Source of the DNA: Sphagnum compactum
Lineage: Eukaryota; Bryophyta; Sphagnopsida; Sphagnales
NCBI GenBank assembly: GCA_965153455.1
Contig: OZ234495.1
Location: forward strand, 7,188,875-7,252,874
Length of the DNA: 64,000 nt
Direction of reading: 5' to 3'
Within the stretch, counting starts at the first letter, position 1, and each line of letters starts with the position of its first letter. The notes under the pieces are model-generated. The model was not told the origin of the DNA. It ran no database searches and saw only the letters and a list, made by a program, of their open reading frames with translations. Below, piece after piece: positions 22,701 to 35,928 of this stretch. The position numbers were made by a program, and so were the translations under genes.

Positions 22701-25700
22701 GGAAGGGGGGGGTAAAGTGAATAGGGGTTGATCATGTGGGGTGAGTGGTGAAGATAACACATAAAAATGTACAATTGACCTTATGTGTGTAAAACGCAAA
22801 AAATGGCCTATTGTAGAGTTTGGTTTAGGTGTTCTTGATCACTTTTAAAGATAGACATGTAATTCAAAGCATTCTAATATTCTTTAGTTAAACAAGGGGA
22901 TTTGACATATGAAAACAAAAACCCTAACTTTGTTAAATGTAGAAAGACTTGAGGTTTGTAGAATAGAAGGATTGACCATCAATGCATGCTAAGCATTTTA
23001 CAACTTGCAATCAATATATAACAAACACAACTACAATGCAAACCACATTTTGGAATTGGAATGAGACTAGAGTTCAAGTTAGGCAAACAAGCATGTGCAA
23101 AAGTGGTGGCCAGATGAAGTTTCACCCAAGTTTACAACATCATTATCAAGTCCAAGGAATGGTTGGAAATGAACTACATTATTATCATAGTTGGAAAGGT
23201 TTTGTTTACCTTCTACATATTTAAGGAGGAGAAATTATGTGATGACTACATCAAGAATTGCAAACCAAGGACATGTATGGCAATGCAAAAAAAACATGGA
23301 TGGCTTCATTCTTATTAGGGTCCAAACACAATAAAAGGAACCAAGGGTGCCAAAGTAGAAGTCATTTCCAAGGATGACATTTGATGTGGCATCCATGTGT
23401 TGATTTATTATCCCATATTTTCCACTTTTCATACCTCATGTATTATGTGTTAAATATATCATTTTTATTAATTCTTGATCATGTATCATTTATATTATGC
23501 ATCTATGTTCTTTGCCACATAAATTTGATTTTTAAAATTAATGGCACATCCTCAAATTTCATAGTTTTTTGGGTCAAAAGCATGTTTGAACCAAAATTAC
23601 CAAAATGTGTTGCAAACATGAATTTCAAAATTTTCAACTCATATTTTTCTTTTAAGCATCAATATTAAGATCCTTTTCAATTTTCAGAAGGAATGATGCA
23701 CATTTGATGTGGGAAAAGGACATTTGAAAGAAAAAACAAAGGATTGTCCACAAGTAGATTTTGAATGTTTTAAACATGCAAAAGAACTTTTGAAACATCA
23801 TTAATTTGTATCAAATTTTGATTATTGAAACTTTGCAAATAATGGAAATTATTCCACAAAAAATTATTGTGTTCCCCTTGTGATTTTTCAAAAATTCAAG
23901 ATTATAGTTTTAAGCATTGTTCACACCCCTTGTGATTCATTTTGTTGTGTTTTCACCTTCAAGGAATTTCAAATAGGAATTTATGTTATTTTTCAAGAGG
24001 TCAATTTTAGGAGGATATTTCAATGTAGTCATCATTTCTTAATCTTTGATGATCATGGTTCACATGTAACATTAGAGACAAAAGAGCATGCACAACAATT
24101 TGATCTAGACATGATTACATTACATACATACCTTTTACACTTTATAGCCTTCAGATGTTTCATGTTGCAAGCCATTCAAAATTGCATTCAAGGAAGAGAG
24201 GGATGGGGCCATGGTCAAGAACAGTTATGTTAAACCAAACAAAACCATACTAGTTAGGTGGGTAAATAAGGCATTGGATTAAAGTTTGTCCAAGAAAAAC
24301 ATCAAATTAAAGTTTAAGGTTATTGGAATCTAGCCCCTGAACTTTAAAGTCATGGATGAAAAGAACATACCACCTAGTGAGATATACATAACGAAACCAA
24401 ATGATGCATAAAATCAAAAGGATTTCAAAGGATGTGAATGAAGAAAATGCGTAATGGCATCATGAAACTATTACCACACAACTTTTGAACCTTGGAACCA
24501 CAATTGATATTGCAAAGTCTAAAGTTTCTATTGAAGATTACTATGAACTAAGGCATTAGTACTATGTTGACATGTCCCAAAACCCTGCTACTATAAAGGT
24601 GGAAAAAATAACACAAGTTAGATGGTGAAAGCACAATACAAAAAGGGGGGGGGGGGCAATTTGGGCAATTTCATGACATGTGTGTAAAATATACACTTGC
24701 AAAATGTGTTGCATTTAGTTTGGGGTTTCACTTTTGGTGTTTGGATTTTATATTTTGATTTTCAAAAGTTAATGTTATCTAATATTATTTGAATTGTTTT
24801 AAAAATCAAGGAATAATGGTATATGAAATATAATAAAGTTCATTTTTTTTAGATTGCATTAAGTTTTGGTTTCAATTAATCAACCAAAAAAAATTTGAAA
24901 TGAAAATTTAAAAAATGGCCCACCTCACATATGTTGTCATCTTCCATTTGAAAGTGATTGTTAGTCAAAATTTTAATTTACCACATAGTTATGGTCATTG
25001 CCCAAATAAAACCCATTTGTGTTATGATAATTATCAATTTCTTCACATGGCCCACAAATCCTCCAATCATATGGAATCGCAATGTTTAATAGATACTACA
25101 AATTTCATAAGGATTAAAAGTCATTTCAATCATTTATTGAGCATATTTACATTTCTTAGTTTGTTGTGATGTATGGTTTTTTTGCACAAATATATTTTTA
25201 ACATCACATCATTTGAAATTAAAAAAGTGTAGTTTTTTAAACATCTAACTTATTTGAGTTTTGACCTACCATAATATGCAAAAACATTATGAAAACTTTC
25301 ATAATAATGACATGGTTGAAGTTTAAACATGGGGCCCCCAAAAAAAATACAATGTGACAACAATGTTAGCCCTCCCATAATGTGCTTTCACCTAAGAATC
25401 CAAGTAATCAAATTTCAATAACTGAACTTATGAATGAATAAAAAGAATAGCAAATTTCAATGGGTCCAAGACCAAGATGCATTAAAGTTGACAAACTTGT
25501 TATTGTTGCCACATGTACTTGCAAGGAAAACCAAGGACAAGGAGCCAACTATTGATTATGGTCATTCACATGTGGTGACTTCAAATAAATATCCAAAAAT
25601 TTTGCATTAAAAGGTAGTTGAAAAACAAGTTGTTGAAGAAATCATGGAAGCAAAACACAAGAAAAGGGAGGAGAAATGGAGTGAAAGGGTGCTTAATTCC

Positions 25701-26876
25701 TTGACTACAATTGATTAGGTAGTTCCAATGTTTTGTGACAAGCATGTTGGGCTTCAATTTTTAGAATCATGGTTTTCGCTATAGTGCAAAAGGCAAGGCA
25801 ACAATTACCTATAGTTTAGAAGCAAACATACAAGTTTCTCCTATAAATTAAAAGCATGTAAATTGCAAGGGATCAACACAAGCTCAAGCATTGGCTCTAG
25901 CAAGATGTAGGGCTCGAATGAAAGCATAAGGGCATATTGCACCAAGCTTGAAAGCTGCAACAGCCTCCCAACGAATAAACCAACATCAAGCAAAATTTGA
26001 AAAGGGAGGTGGGGGGTCTGAGCCACCCCATGCATAAACATTACCAAGAGGAAACCAAACTTGAAAAGGGGGGTGGGGCCAAACCAAAACATAAGGAAAA
26101 AAAATGAACTTGAAAAAGAGGGGTTGGGGCTAGATGAAAGAACAACAAATATCATGATGAACAACAATAAAACTAGAAATGAACCCACCATTTTGTTTTC
26201 CTAGAAAAGAGAAGGAAAATCTATCAATAAATTTTCTTCATAGTTATGTAATATTAATGTTTCTAAGCTTTTAGTCTAGAAAATCCGTCATTGAGCCAAG
26301 GATTTAGAAAGTAGACATAACATGAAAAATATTGCTTAGAACAATCCAAAGAAACATCAAGACCCAATTATCCAAATTTGAAAAGGAGAGGGGTGGGCGT
26401 GTTGGGGACAAAGTAGATGACGATTAAGAAAACATATTCATGAATACATATGTATTTCCTTGTCATTCATGATATTATTCCCCAAAAAAAACCAAATGTA
26501 AACTTGTTTTGTTCTATTCACATTATATCATTGTCAATTATTCCACATTTTTCATACCTTTCAAATGATACAATTTGAAGCAAATTAAATATTTCTTTTA
26601 ATATTTAATAAATTAAACAAGTTTCATTTTGATTGGAATCTTGTAATCCAACTCTATAAAAAATAACTAGGTTTTTGGACAATCCTATTCCCCACAAATC
26701 ATTTTGTTTTTGAACATTTTGAATCTTAAATTTAAATATATGTATAAGTTTAGGCATGAAAGATATAACTTTCAAACATTGGGTAGTTCAATTTAAAAAC
26801 AAATTGTGATTAGTTTGTAAAGGCATTTGGGTAGTCCACAAGATGAAGCGGATGGGTACATCACAACTTAAGGTCT
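19736..26876. other. AT-rich intergenic sequence with microsatellites
   Basis: Contains a MITE arm (20,406-20,468), a CT microsatellite (20,844-20,864) and an AG microsatellite (21,347-21,370). The 20.8-22.5 kb part is less AT-rich and could be an old low-copy region, but its longest open frame (20,827-21,243) begins in the CT repeat and ends in a GAA repeat and matches no family. Nothing is recognised from 22.5 to 26.9 kb. Confidence 0.5.
20406..20468 (-). mobile_element. MITE arm, GCCAAATTTGGC family
   Basis: Read on the minus strand it gives TGTCAAATTTGCCTAAATA, then a TTCTTATGG-like core, GATATCGTCACTTGA-like sequence and ATCACAAAA. It follows the order of the element at 965-1090. Only one arm is evident. 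Confidence 0.5.
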
Positions 26877-26944
26877 CTTTCCATTAGGTTGTTGTGGTCA
26901 TAGTTACACATAATATGTTATGATCACAACAACCTAATGGAAAG
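26877..26944. repeat. Compact foldback (26-bp arms), related to the element at 37.3-38.1 kb
   Basis: Left arm CTTTCCATTAGGTTGTTGTG then GTCATA (26,877-26,902). The right arm (26,919-26,944) is its reverse complement with one mismatch, around a loop of about 16 bases. The first 12 bases equal the inner part of the terminal repeats at 37,268 and 38,120, so this is probably a deletion derivative of the same transposon family. Confidence 0.75.
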
Positions 26945-28569
26945 CCATTGAAATGGCACATTTTTTGGATTGCATGTAAATGCATTTTTTATTGGAGTGT
27001 TGCACATGTGGGCTAGAAATATATAAATAAGTAATTTTACGAACATTCAAAACATTTCATATCTAAAGAATTGATAATATATAGATTGACAACCATACAT
27101 TTAGTGTATTATAAAACCCAAAATCACATGTTATCAATTAGATCACCATGGAGTTTAAAAGGAATATGTAGCCCATCATCAAGCACACCAAATGCCAAAA
27201 TCTATGCATTGAGTTAAAAGTTATGGTCCCCCAAAGTTGGAAGTTGGGGGTGTTTGTCACTTAAAAAGAAAAACCTCCAAACACCTTGCACCCCCCATCT
27301 CCACACACTTTAAACCCTACTATTAGTCAAGAAAAAGTTCATCTATTTTCAAAATTCAATTGTTGGACAAACAAAATACATTGGATACAAAACTTTATTG
27401 ATTATAATCTTGTTCACAAGACATGAATAGTTAAAAAAATTGGATGCAAAAAGGATCACTAATCTATGTTGATGGGAGTTTTAAAAGTTTGCGTAAACCT
27501 AAAAACTAGATGGTGAAGGTGTTGCCACCAAGCTCTATTGTTTTGGTGATAACGTCCTAATGGCCACAAGAGACCAATTTCATGCTCTTGTCAATCATGC
27601 AACAAAGCTCCTCTTGTTCTTGGTCTTGTTCTCTTTGAAATGTCCTCACACAATCTTCTTACCCCTCTTCCTTTTGCTTTGAGTTATACTTGTTTGGCTT
27701 GGTGTTTGTGTTGTTACAAGTATGGTGAGCACCAACAATGAAAATTGAAGTGCAACACCCTCAATTTTTCACAAAAACTATACTCTCCAAGGACATTGAA
27801 TAATGGAATACCTTCATAAAAAGTATTGCACTATGATATACACTTACATAACACAAAAAATTTACATAACATGAAGATATAGTGCAAAAACTTTGACATG
27901 TAAATACAAACTTTTTGTACACAATTACACAATTTTACATCACATGTAATTTGATCATTTACACTTGCACACACAACACTAAATCCTTACTACAAGTGGT
28001 TTATGGTTGGTTTGAACCGATATGAAAACCCTACAATCAGGCCAACATTGGTTTTCACATTCACCTCTGCTTCTGTCAAAAGCTAGTTAAAAAAAAGAAG
28101 AAAAAAACATTCTAAACAGTGTAAGAAGAAATTCACACTCTATAACCTAAACCCTAAAATAGGACTTATAATACAACTAACTACATGGTCAAAAGAAGGC
28201 TCCCATGTGCGTGGATTGAAGAGGAAAGCTTGATAGGTAGTAGTATTAAACACAAGAAGCAGGAGGAGCCTGGAGGACCTTATTTAATTAACAAAGGAGT
28301 TGATCAGCAACTACTAACAAGAGTTAATAGTCAAAGAGTAGTAAAGAGGGTACACTCAGCCTGACGTCAGTGGTTTTGATGCAAACCTTCAATGCCCACC
28401 CACAGCTTTGAAGTCCACCGTCTTCTCTTCACAAGTGCTGTGCTGTGATGATTAGAAGAAGCACTGTTTTTAAGTACTACTTTACTACCACTACTACTCC
28501 AACAACAAAATTTACACCAAAATCTCAAACTACCAGTGTGAAATAAAATGGATTTTCTTTTCTTTTTTA
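26945..28569. other. AT-rich intergenic sequence, nothing recognised
   Basis: Short open frames only. No repeat or RNA gene was identified. Confidence 0.5.
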
Positions 28570-28760
28570 TGCATTTTCACCTAAACCCTAAACCCCAATA
28601 AGATAGAACATGAAAAAATTGTGTGTGAAAGTGGATATTTTAATGCATTTCCACCTAAACCCTAAACCCCAATAAGATAGAACATGCAAAAATTTAGTGT
28701 GAAAATGGGATATTTTAATGCATTTTCACCTAAACCCTAAACTCCAATAAGATAGTATAT
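28570..28760. repeat. Tandem repeat of ~75 bp carrying telobox motifs
   Basis: Three units start at 28,570, 28,644 and 28,719 with TGCATTTTCACC or TGCATTTCCACC. Each continues TAAACCCTAAACCCCAATA (the third has ACTCC) and AAGATAGAACATG. Every unit contains CCTAAACCCTAAA, the plant telomere-like telobox sequence. Confidence 0.85.
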
Positions 28761-31700
28761 GTCCCCTGTGTGGGCAGGGCCCAACAAAAAGAAGACCCAT
28801 AGAGATTTTTGGGCTGACCATGGAAGTTTTGCAACCATGTCATTTTCATTTCGAGGAATGTGTGTTCAATTGCGAGCTCTAAGTTTCTGGCTATTTGAAA
28901 CCAAAAAAAAAGTACAAATCATTAATCAACTTTCTGTGATTTTTGGCTACACAATGAAAACCACCTTTTTCTTTTTTCCCCTCACAATTTGCTACTGAGA
29001 ACCTCCAAAATCACTTCTTTTACAAATGTTTCATTTTTGTGCACATTTAGTCCCCCACATTTTGAGGAATGCTCATTGTTAACCATGTGGTAGTCTGAAT
29101 CTCTAAGTTCATTATGTTGGAGCTTGATGGAATATTTCTTATTATGAGTAAGTACCCCTTTGTTGGTTTGAACTTTGAACTTGCCATAATAACACTATCT
29201 CTACATCTGACGCCAACTCCTACTGTACAGTAGTAAGTACTTCTCCTTCTTTTAACAGCCCTTCACAGCTGCTGACAATTCAACTCCGCCCCCACCCCCC
29301 CCCTCGTCTCTGAGCTTTGAAGGAGGCTGGCTGCAATGGCACTGGTTTTCTGACAATTCCCAATTCCAACTACAAGTGGACTTTATGGGAGTAGTGTTTT
29401 TAAGTTATTAGGAAGGAGAGGACGGAGCTCATGAAGAAGCTTTTGTTGTAATTGATGATTGCAGCAATTAGAGGTACTGGCACCTTCTTCATTTGCTTCA
29501 TCCCCAATGGGTTCGGAACTGGTTAAATGAAGACTTGGGTTGTCTTAATTAACTTTGTGTACTTACTTACTTACTCTCTGCAGTAGATTGGTGTCCTCCT
29601 CTATTTAGGGGGATTCTTTGAGGAGGAGCACAGTGTGGGTGAAGTTTTAAAAACTCATTTGTGTGTGATTAATTTTCAACCCAAATTAGCCACTATTTTT
29701 AAGCTCGGTTGATCTTACAAAATCTTCTAAGTGTGGAGGAACTCTAACTGAAATTGCAGAAATTGTGTCTTTGAGTAATAAGTTTAGTTTGTGAAAACTT
29801 CAGAGCATTGGGCAGAAGGCAAGGCTGGGCTGGGCTGAGCTGAGCTGAGCCCCTGCCTGACAAGGGACAAGGACTGTCACTACATTTAGGACTACTACAG
29901 TTTACTACTATTTTCCAATATAACCAGAGAGCCCATTAAAACCAGAGAGTCCTGATCTGCTGATAATCCTGCCACCCATTTGTAACTAAAGAATTTATGT
30001 TTGGCTCACAAATATGTGACAGCCCCATGATTACTACCATGGTTAACTGTACAGTTGGGATTCCACACCACTTGGTCCACTTCTTGGAACCAGATTTTGG
30101 AGAGCATAGTCAGGAGCTATAAAAACTCCCCCCCACTTTGCATTAAGATGTTATATATTTCAATCAAGACTGAAGTGGGGTGGGCTGTTGTTGTTCATCA
30201 GCTCATGAGTTCAATCATCAATGGGATGCTTTGCTTTGCTTTGCTTTGCTTTGCTCACTTACTAAAAGCCTCACCCCTCCTCCTCTTCAGCCTCGCCCAC
30301 CTTTCCATTGGTTGGAAAAACTATTATAACTTGGTTGTGGATGGTTTGTACATAGCGAACCACCGTGGTTGGCGATGGGATGGTAATACAATGAAAAAGT
30401 GTTTTCGTGTCTGCACACCGTGTCTGTCCTTCCTGCACGGTTTGGATGTTTGGACTTAGTTGGTGGGGGTGCTGGTTCACTCTGGCCAACATTTTGTTCC
30501 AAACACAATGTGCATACTAGCTTTGATAAGAATGATGCAATGTTAGTTGCATCATTATGTGCAATGAGGGGTGGGTATTTTGCCTCATCTAGAGCTTGAC
30601 AAATTAAACACCAACTTGATATTGCAATATAAGAAGAAGAGGGAATCACCATTTGGAAATGTTGTTGTTTTTGCATGTTCACTGCTTTACACTTCTCAAT
30701 TAACAACCACACAAGATTAGCTTAGGCTTTATGCCACAATTCAGGCCTTTTGTCAAATTCTCTCCTGTCAAGCTTTTGCTTTTGTTTGTACCCATAAAAT
30801 AATTCCAAGTATATCAAATTCTACAATAAAATTTATCATGATTCCTCCAAACCCTAATTCCCAACAAATACTTCTTCAAATCCTGTTTCTACCAAAAAAG
30901 ACACTCATCAACTTTGGAGTTTCAAGTAGAAGTGTAAGTCCAGTGTAATTGGGAAAAAAGTTTGGAGAAGAGTGTTTTTCTAGTGTATAAAATTGACTAG
31001 TTTTTTGCCTTTTTTTGGGGGGGGGGGGACTGAAGAAATGGCCAAGTTTTCAATATCACAAAAGTGAAAAACACCCTGGAAATATTAAAATCAAAATCAG
31101 CTGGTTATGAAAAGCATCCTTTCAACAGACTTGTTGAAAGTATGTGTTCTTCATCTAGACCCAAAATGAAGGTATTAACAGAAAGCCAACAGAAAGTGGG
31201 ATGAGCAAAGGGGAAAAAAAAAACATTTCAATCATTGGATGAATGTGCATAAATCCATACCAAAAAACAAGTGAGCAAAGTAGGATTTCAATGAAGGATA
31301 GTAATAATAAATAAATAATAATAATTACAGACATTGGTGACCAAAATTTCATTGGTGAGAAATACAACCTAAACAACAATTGCCAGTATTATTGTGTCAG
31401 AAATACAGTACCTTGGCAGCTTCAACACTAATGCTATTTACTTGTAGAAAAAAGTTGACATTTTAAGAAAATACTTTTTTTTTTTTTTTTTTTTTTCAAA
31501 GAACAAATTTTTTTGTGAAGGCCAACTGAGAATCTTTTATGAAATATTCAGAAATTTCCCTTTTTCATTTTCATCATGGAATCCTTCAAAAGTAATTAAT
31601 GAACTAATTATCTGGTGTAATTCATTATTGTGAGTGAAGTGAATTGAAGTGCAGAATCAAAGGCAAAAGAAAGCTAGAAAGAGATGGAAAAAATCAGTAA

Positions 31701-32476
31701 AGTCTTGTCCGATTTCTGAATGAAGTGAAAAGGGGTCTTGCAGAAGTAATAAGGCTTAACCAAAAAAGTTTTGAATAGAGAAACTCAACATCATCATCAG
31801 AACAAGAACAAAAATCACAAGAGATTGATCTTGAGTGGAGTAGTTGAAATTCGCAATATGAGCAGTTCTGAAAATCATGATAAAATGGAGAAACAGAGAC
31901 AGACAAAGAGAGAGAGAGAGACAAACACACACACACACACACACACATGTTTGTTTCTGAGTTTTGTGAATGGAATTACTTTTGGACTATGTTGCTACAA
32001 TTTTCACACTCTTGTGAAAGAAATTGCAGTTTTGGGATTTGCAATAGAGCTTTGGAGTCAAATTGCAAATCCCATTCTTTGTTTTGCACAACTTGGGAAG
32101 CCAAAATTGACCGGCTGGTTGATTCTGAAGAAGAAGAAGACAGAAGAAGAAGCTATAGTAGTAGTATACAGAATCAGAAACTCATGTTCTAAAACCATGT
32201 GTGATCTCACCAACATCCCAGAAAACTATCAAGCTATAATATGTCCTCTACATGAAGCTCATCAACATGCTGCTTGCTGTGTGCATCATCAAGCTCTGGA
32301 GCTAGTTCTACTATGTGGAAGCTGCGCTTCAGGGCGCAAAGATTGTGATGTTGAAATTCAAATAACCCATTTTGTTGGTTTTGGAAACACTTTCAACGGA
32401 AAATCTCTGAGAGAGAGATTGAAGGAAAACAAACAAACTGTATATTCTTGCTTTTTCTTCAGCTTCTCTTGTTCTT
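28761..32476. other. Intergenic sequence with microsatellites and a possible MULE-end fragment
   Basis: Contains a GCTTT pentanucleotide repeat (30,228-30,255), a T tract (31,469-31,496) and an AG then AC dinucleotide repeat (31,907-31,947). A stretch at about 30,458-30,486 (GTTGGTGGGGGTGCTGGTTC then ACTCTGGC) resembles the candidate MULE terminal repeats at 1.33 and 8.15 kb. Open frames on either strand match no family; those crossing the dinucleotide repeat are artefacts of it. Confidence 0.5.
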
Positions 32477-34169
32477 CTACTTGGTCATCAGATTCAGCGC
32501 CTCGTCCAGTTGCTCCACTCTTTGACGCTTGGTGCTTGGCGCCATGAAATCAAGCGTGATGTCGCTGCCGCAGCGGGGGCACTGGGGATTGCTCTTGTCC
32601 AGCATGATGTACATCAGACAACGAGTGCAAGCACCCGTCACCAGAGCACAGAGGCTTGTTGTCGCCGACCTAGACTCAGCGGCAGGTTTCATGCTTTCTT
32701 CAGCCTCGGAAGCAGAAGTCCTGAAACAAAAGCAAAACACACACAAAAACAATCACCAATCTGAAAACCCAACTTCTTCTTCTTCTTCTTCTTCTTAGAG
32801 AGAATTCAGATCTACAGCTGCCTCAAAAGCAACATTGCTGAGAAAACGAAGAGCAAGCTGAAGCTCAAGCCATTCCCAAATCCCGAGCTTGATTGCATCA
32901 CAGATACCAAAAAATTGCAAATCCCATCAGCTTCTCTCTCTCTCTGTCTCTCTGTGAGGCTGCACATTTCACTAGGTCGCGGAGAAGAATTTACCCTGTG
33001 GACTGTGTTTTATCGTCCACGACAGGCGCTTGATTTGCTGCAGCATCTAGGCGCGAGGAACGTGAAGTGGAAGATGAGCTACTGGTGGATGGAGAGCCGA
33101 GAGACCACGCTCTAGTCTTACGAGAATGATCCAGAGCTTGATGGTGATCTGCTGTGCGGCGAAGTGCTCTCTGCACCATCTCCATGGTGCACACACTTTG
33201 CTCTTGCTCATGATGCGGCGTGCCGGAAGAAGGTGGTGGTGGTGACCCTGCTGCTGCGGCTGCTGCACCGGCTGTAAGATTCAGATCCAGCTCAAGCTGG
33301 TGTGATTTCTCAGCAGCTTGATAACGCGGGTCAGGCAGCTGATCTGGGAGACTTACGCTTGTCGTGATGGTGGTGTCTGCAAGCTGGATCTTCCATAACT
33401 GCGTCCCTGTTGAGAATGACAACATCTGCTGCGACTGCGATTTCTCCGCCCCGGAAGACGAGGATGATGAGGTTCTCTGCTGCTGCTGCTGCTGCAAGCT
33501 GATCTCTTCACGAAGAATTTCAGACTTCTTGCTCCCGAGAAACTCATGGGCACACGGCCGGGAGGACGTCGGCGACAACGGATGTATTGCCATCAGAGGT
33601 GTCACGTTCAGTGGCTGCTTACGGGGATCATCTTCCGACGTGATTCCCGTTGACTTGTTCACGAACGAAAGCTTTCCAGTCTGCAGCAACATCCACACAC
33701 ACACGAGGATGAGGAGGAGAACAACATGACACATATCAGGTCTCTCTGATCAGGAGGAATCTCAAGCTCGTGGACAGAGTCAAGCTGCGAGAAGGAGAAC
33801 GAGAAAAACCTTCAAGTCAAGGCACGTCTTCCAGTCTGAGGGCAGTCTAGGCTGGTCGGGATCCAGCTCAAGGAACTCCGTCAACGCGCAGTTTTGTGGT
33901 GGATCGCTACTACTACTACTGGGGTCACGACGCAAAGGTTGAGCGGCGGCTGCTGCTGCCTCCCCGAGCAAATCCAGGGTCACTTCATCAGCACTTGCTT
34001 GAGCTGCAGCAGCAGCAGCAGGCGAAGAAGACGTGCAGCTGCTATCAGATTGCAGCTGACCCATCATCAGTTGCACCACTTTCTGGGCATCTACACCCCA
34101 TGCTCGTTTCTTCATCATGTCAAAAGCTGGAGGATTCAGCAGCTCTGGTCCTCTCCACGCCACTTCCAT
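32477..34169 (-). CDS. CFL1: CURLY FLAG LEAF 1-type regulator: WW-like domain, EAR motif, C-terminal zinc-ribbon
   Basis: Three exons on the minus strand (33,810-34,169; 32,995-33,680; 32,477-32,720) encode 429 residues. Both introns are GT-AG (AAG|GTTTTT...TTGCTGCAG|ACTGGA and ACAGG|GTAAAT...GTTTCAG|GAC) and keep frame. A WW-like domain spans about residues 106-142 (LELDPDQPRLPSDWKTCLDL, then KTGKLSFVNKSTG and EDDPRK) and is split by intron 1. The first Trp (113) is present and the second is replaced by acidic residues. Further features are a poly-Gln run (183-188), Ser and Ala runs, an EAR-type LELDLNL (249-255), a CxxC...CxxC ribbon (C380, C383, C396, C399, in CTRCLMYIMLDKSNPQCPRC) and a basic KRQR near the end. 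Known CFL1 proteins bind HD-ZIP IV factors such as HDG1 and repress cuticle and epidermal programmes; repression through EAR is inferred. The start is the first in-frame ATG (MEVAW, G at -3 and +4). Confidence 0.85.
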
Positions 34170-35928
34170 AGCCCCTTCTTCTTCTGCTACTACTGCTCTA
34201 GACAATCCAGTCAAGCTCGGATAATACTTCAGCCTTCTGTCTTTCTGTCTCTGTCTCCCCTGTGCACAACTGTTTTCCACTATAACTGTTTTGGGAATCC
34301 CAGCTTGAAAGCGAAGCTGATCCAGCAGCAGCAGTTGCAACTGGCGAAGTGCTATTCAAGCAAAACAAAAACACCCAAGAAGGCAACAACTACTCTTGGA
34401 AACAAGCCAGAGAATCAGAAAAACAAAAGCTGGCGACTGCTGCTACTACTACTGCTGCTGGTGAGAAAGAAGAAGAAGAGACGGATTGCAGCTGGCGCTC
34501 AAAAGACAAAAAAAGAAAAATGACAAGTTGGGTGTTTAGTGTTTACAGGCTACAAAGGAACAAAGATGCCTTAGAACCCAAAAAACCCACCACACCAAAA
34601 AGACAAGAGTTCCTAGTCTCTCTCTCACGAGAAAGAGAGAACAACACTAGATGAAGCGAGAAGTGGTTGCAGATAAGTACAGATTGCAATCACTTGTAGA
34701 TAAAAGAAAGGGATTAGGGATGAAGGAATGTTTTTGTTTGCATGATGATGAGGAGGAGGAGCAGCAGGAGGAGGAGGAGTAGTAGTAGTAGAAGTCCAGG
34801 AGTTGTGACAGTCTCTATAATATGAGGAATTATGCTGTACTGTACTTGGTACCTACTGAGGATACTTAGGTGCCTGTTTTTTGGCTGGCTACTAATAGGC
34901 AAAAAACCTATTTAAAAGTGCCAAAATCAAGTGCTTCTTTAGATTTTCAATAGCCAAAATTTGACCCAAATTTTTTTAAAGAAAAACTGCTTCATCTCTT
35001 TACAGGGTTCAAGTATGTTTGTAGGCAAAAAGATAGAAAAGGATGTCTACAACATTTCACTTTTTGTGATGTGGTTTTGTAGGCAACTCTGGGTAAATCA
35101 TCTTTGAATGAATCATCGCCATTTTGGCTACATCACAAAATTGACCAAAAAAAACACTGGAAGGCTGACAGGCAGAGGAAGTAGTTAGGCAGGAGGGGAG
35201 TGGGAGTCGGGGTTTTTCCTCTGTTGATGCGTGTCTTGATGTTTTTGTTCCAGTAGCAGCGTCATTTGACTTGCAGTCCGGGGATTGCGAAAGCAAAAAG
35301 AAGGGGGCGGGGACGCAAACAGGAGTCATGGGTAAGGAGGAGGAAGAGGAGGAGAAAGAGAGGAAAGACTTTCTAGGTAGAGGCCAAAGGCCTGCAACCA
35401 CCCATGCACAATTGTGAACGCAACAATAAAGGCTGTCATAAATGCGCGCACCGTGTCATTTTCAATTCGCAGATCAACGTTCCTTGTTCCTTCCTTCCGC
35501 ACCCGAGAGGTGAGGTTTCGGTGCGGTGCGGTGCGGCCCCTGCCTAAAATGTTACTACCTTTTTTGACTGCCTCTTCTTCTTGTGTTTGCTGCAATGGGT
35601 TATCGCTGAATCATCGCAATTACTGCTTTTACTTATGGCTGCTAAATCCTCCCTAATCCCTCCCTCCCTCTCTGCTTGCAATGCAACACATCCAGCCTAA
35701 CAACGCCCTAAATACGAGTTCCCTCCACAACGACCATCACCACTCTCTGCCCGGGCAACGGCCAGCCCCTTCTTTCTTTTCCTTTCTTTTTCTTGCCGAG
35801 TCTTTTGGGATCCTATATGAAGATGACTTGTCCAATATGACTGATTGGTCAAATTGTTCTTTTTTTTATGCTTGCTGAATTTTATCCCGATCAGGTTGAG
35901 GGCAGACATATATACAGCGGCCACCCAG
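34170..35928. other. Upstream region of the CFL1-type gene
   Basis: It probably contains the 5' leader and promoter of the minus-strand gene. A TATA-like stretch on the minus strand lies near 34,815-34,825. A GGA/GTA trinucleotide repeat lies at about 34,747-34,792 and a MITE arm at 35,080-35,146. No further gene is recognised in the short open frames. Confidence 0.45.
35080..35146 (+). mobile_element. MITE arm, GCCAAATTTGGC family
   Basis: Reads AGGCAACTCTGGGTAAATCA, then GAATGAATCATCGCCATTTT, GGCTACATCACAAAATTGAC. This matches the order (GCCAAATTTGGCTAAA, TGATCGCCATTTTGAC, ATCACAAAATTG) seen at 965-1090 and 49,086-49,152. Diverged. Confidence 0.5.

Noticed and set aside
31771-32547. 258-codon open frame on the plus strand
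   Set aside because: It runs through AG/AC dinucleotide repeats, matches no family and overlaps the 3' end of the CFL1-type gene on the other strand.
33894-34523. Plus-strand frames of up to 209 codons over the CFL1 exon 1 region
   Set aside because: Antisense shadows of the CAG/CTG-rich coding exon. The minus-strand frame carries the recognisable domains and splice sites.
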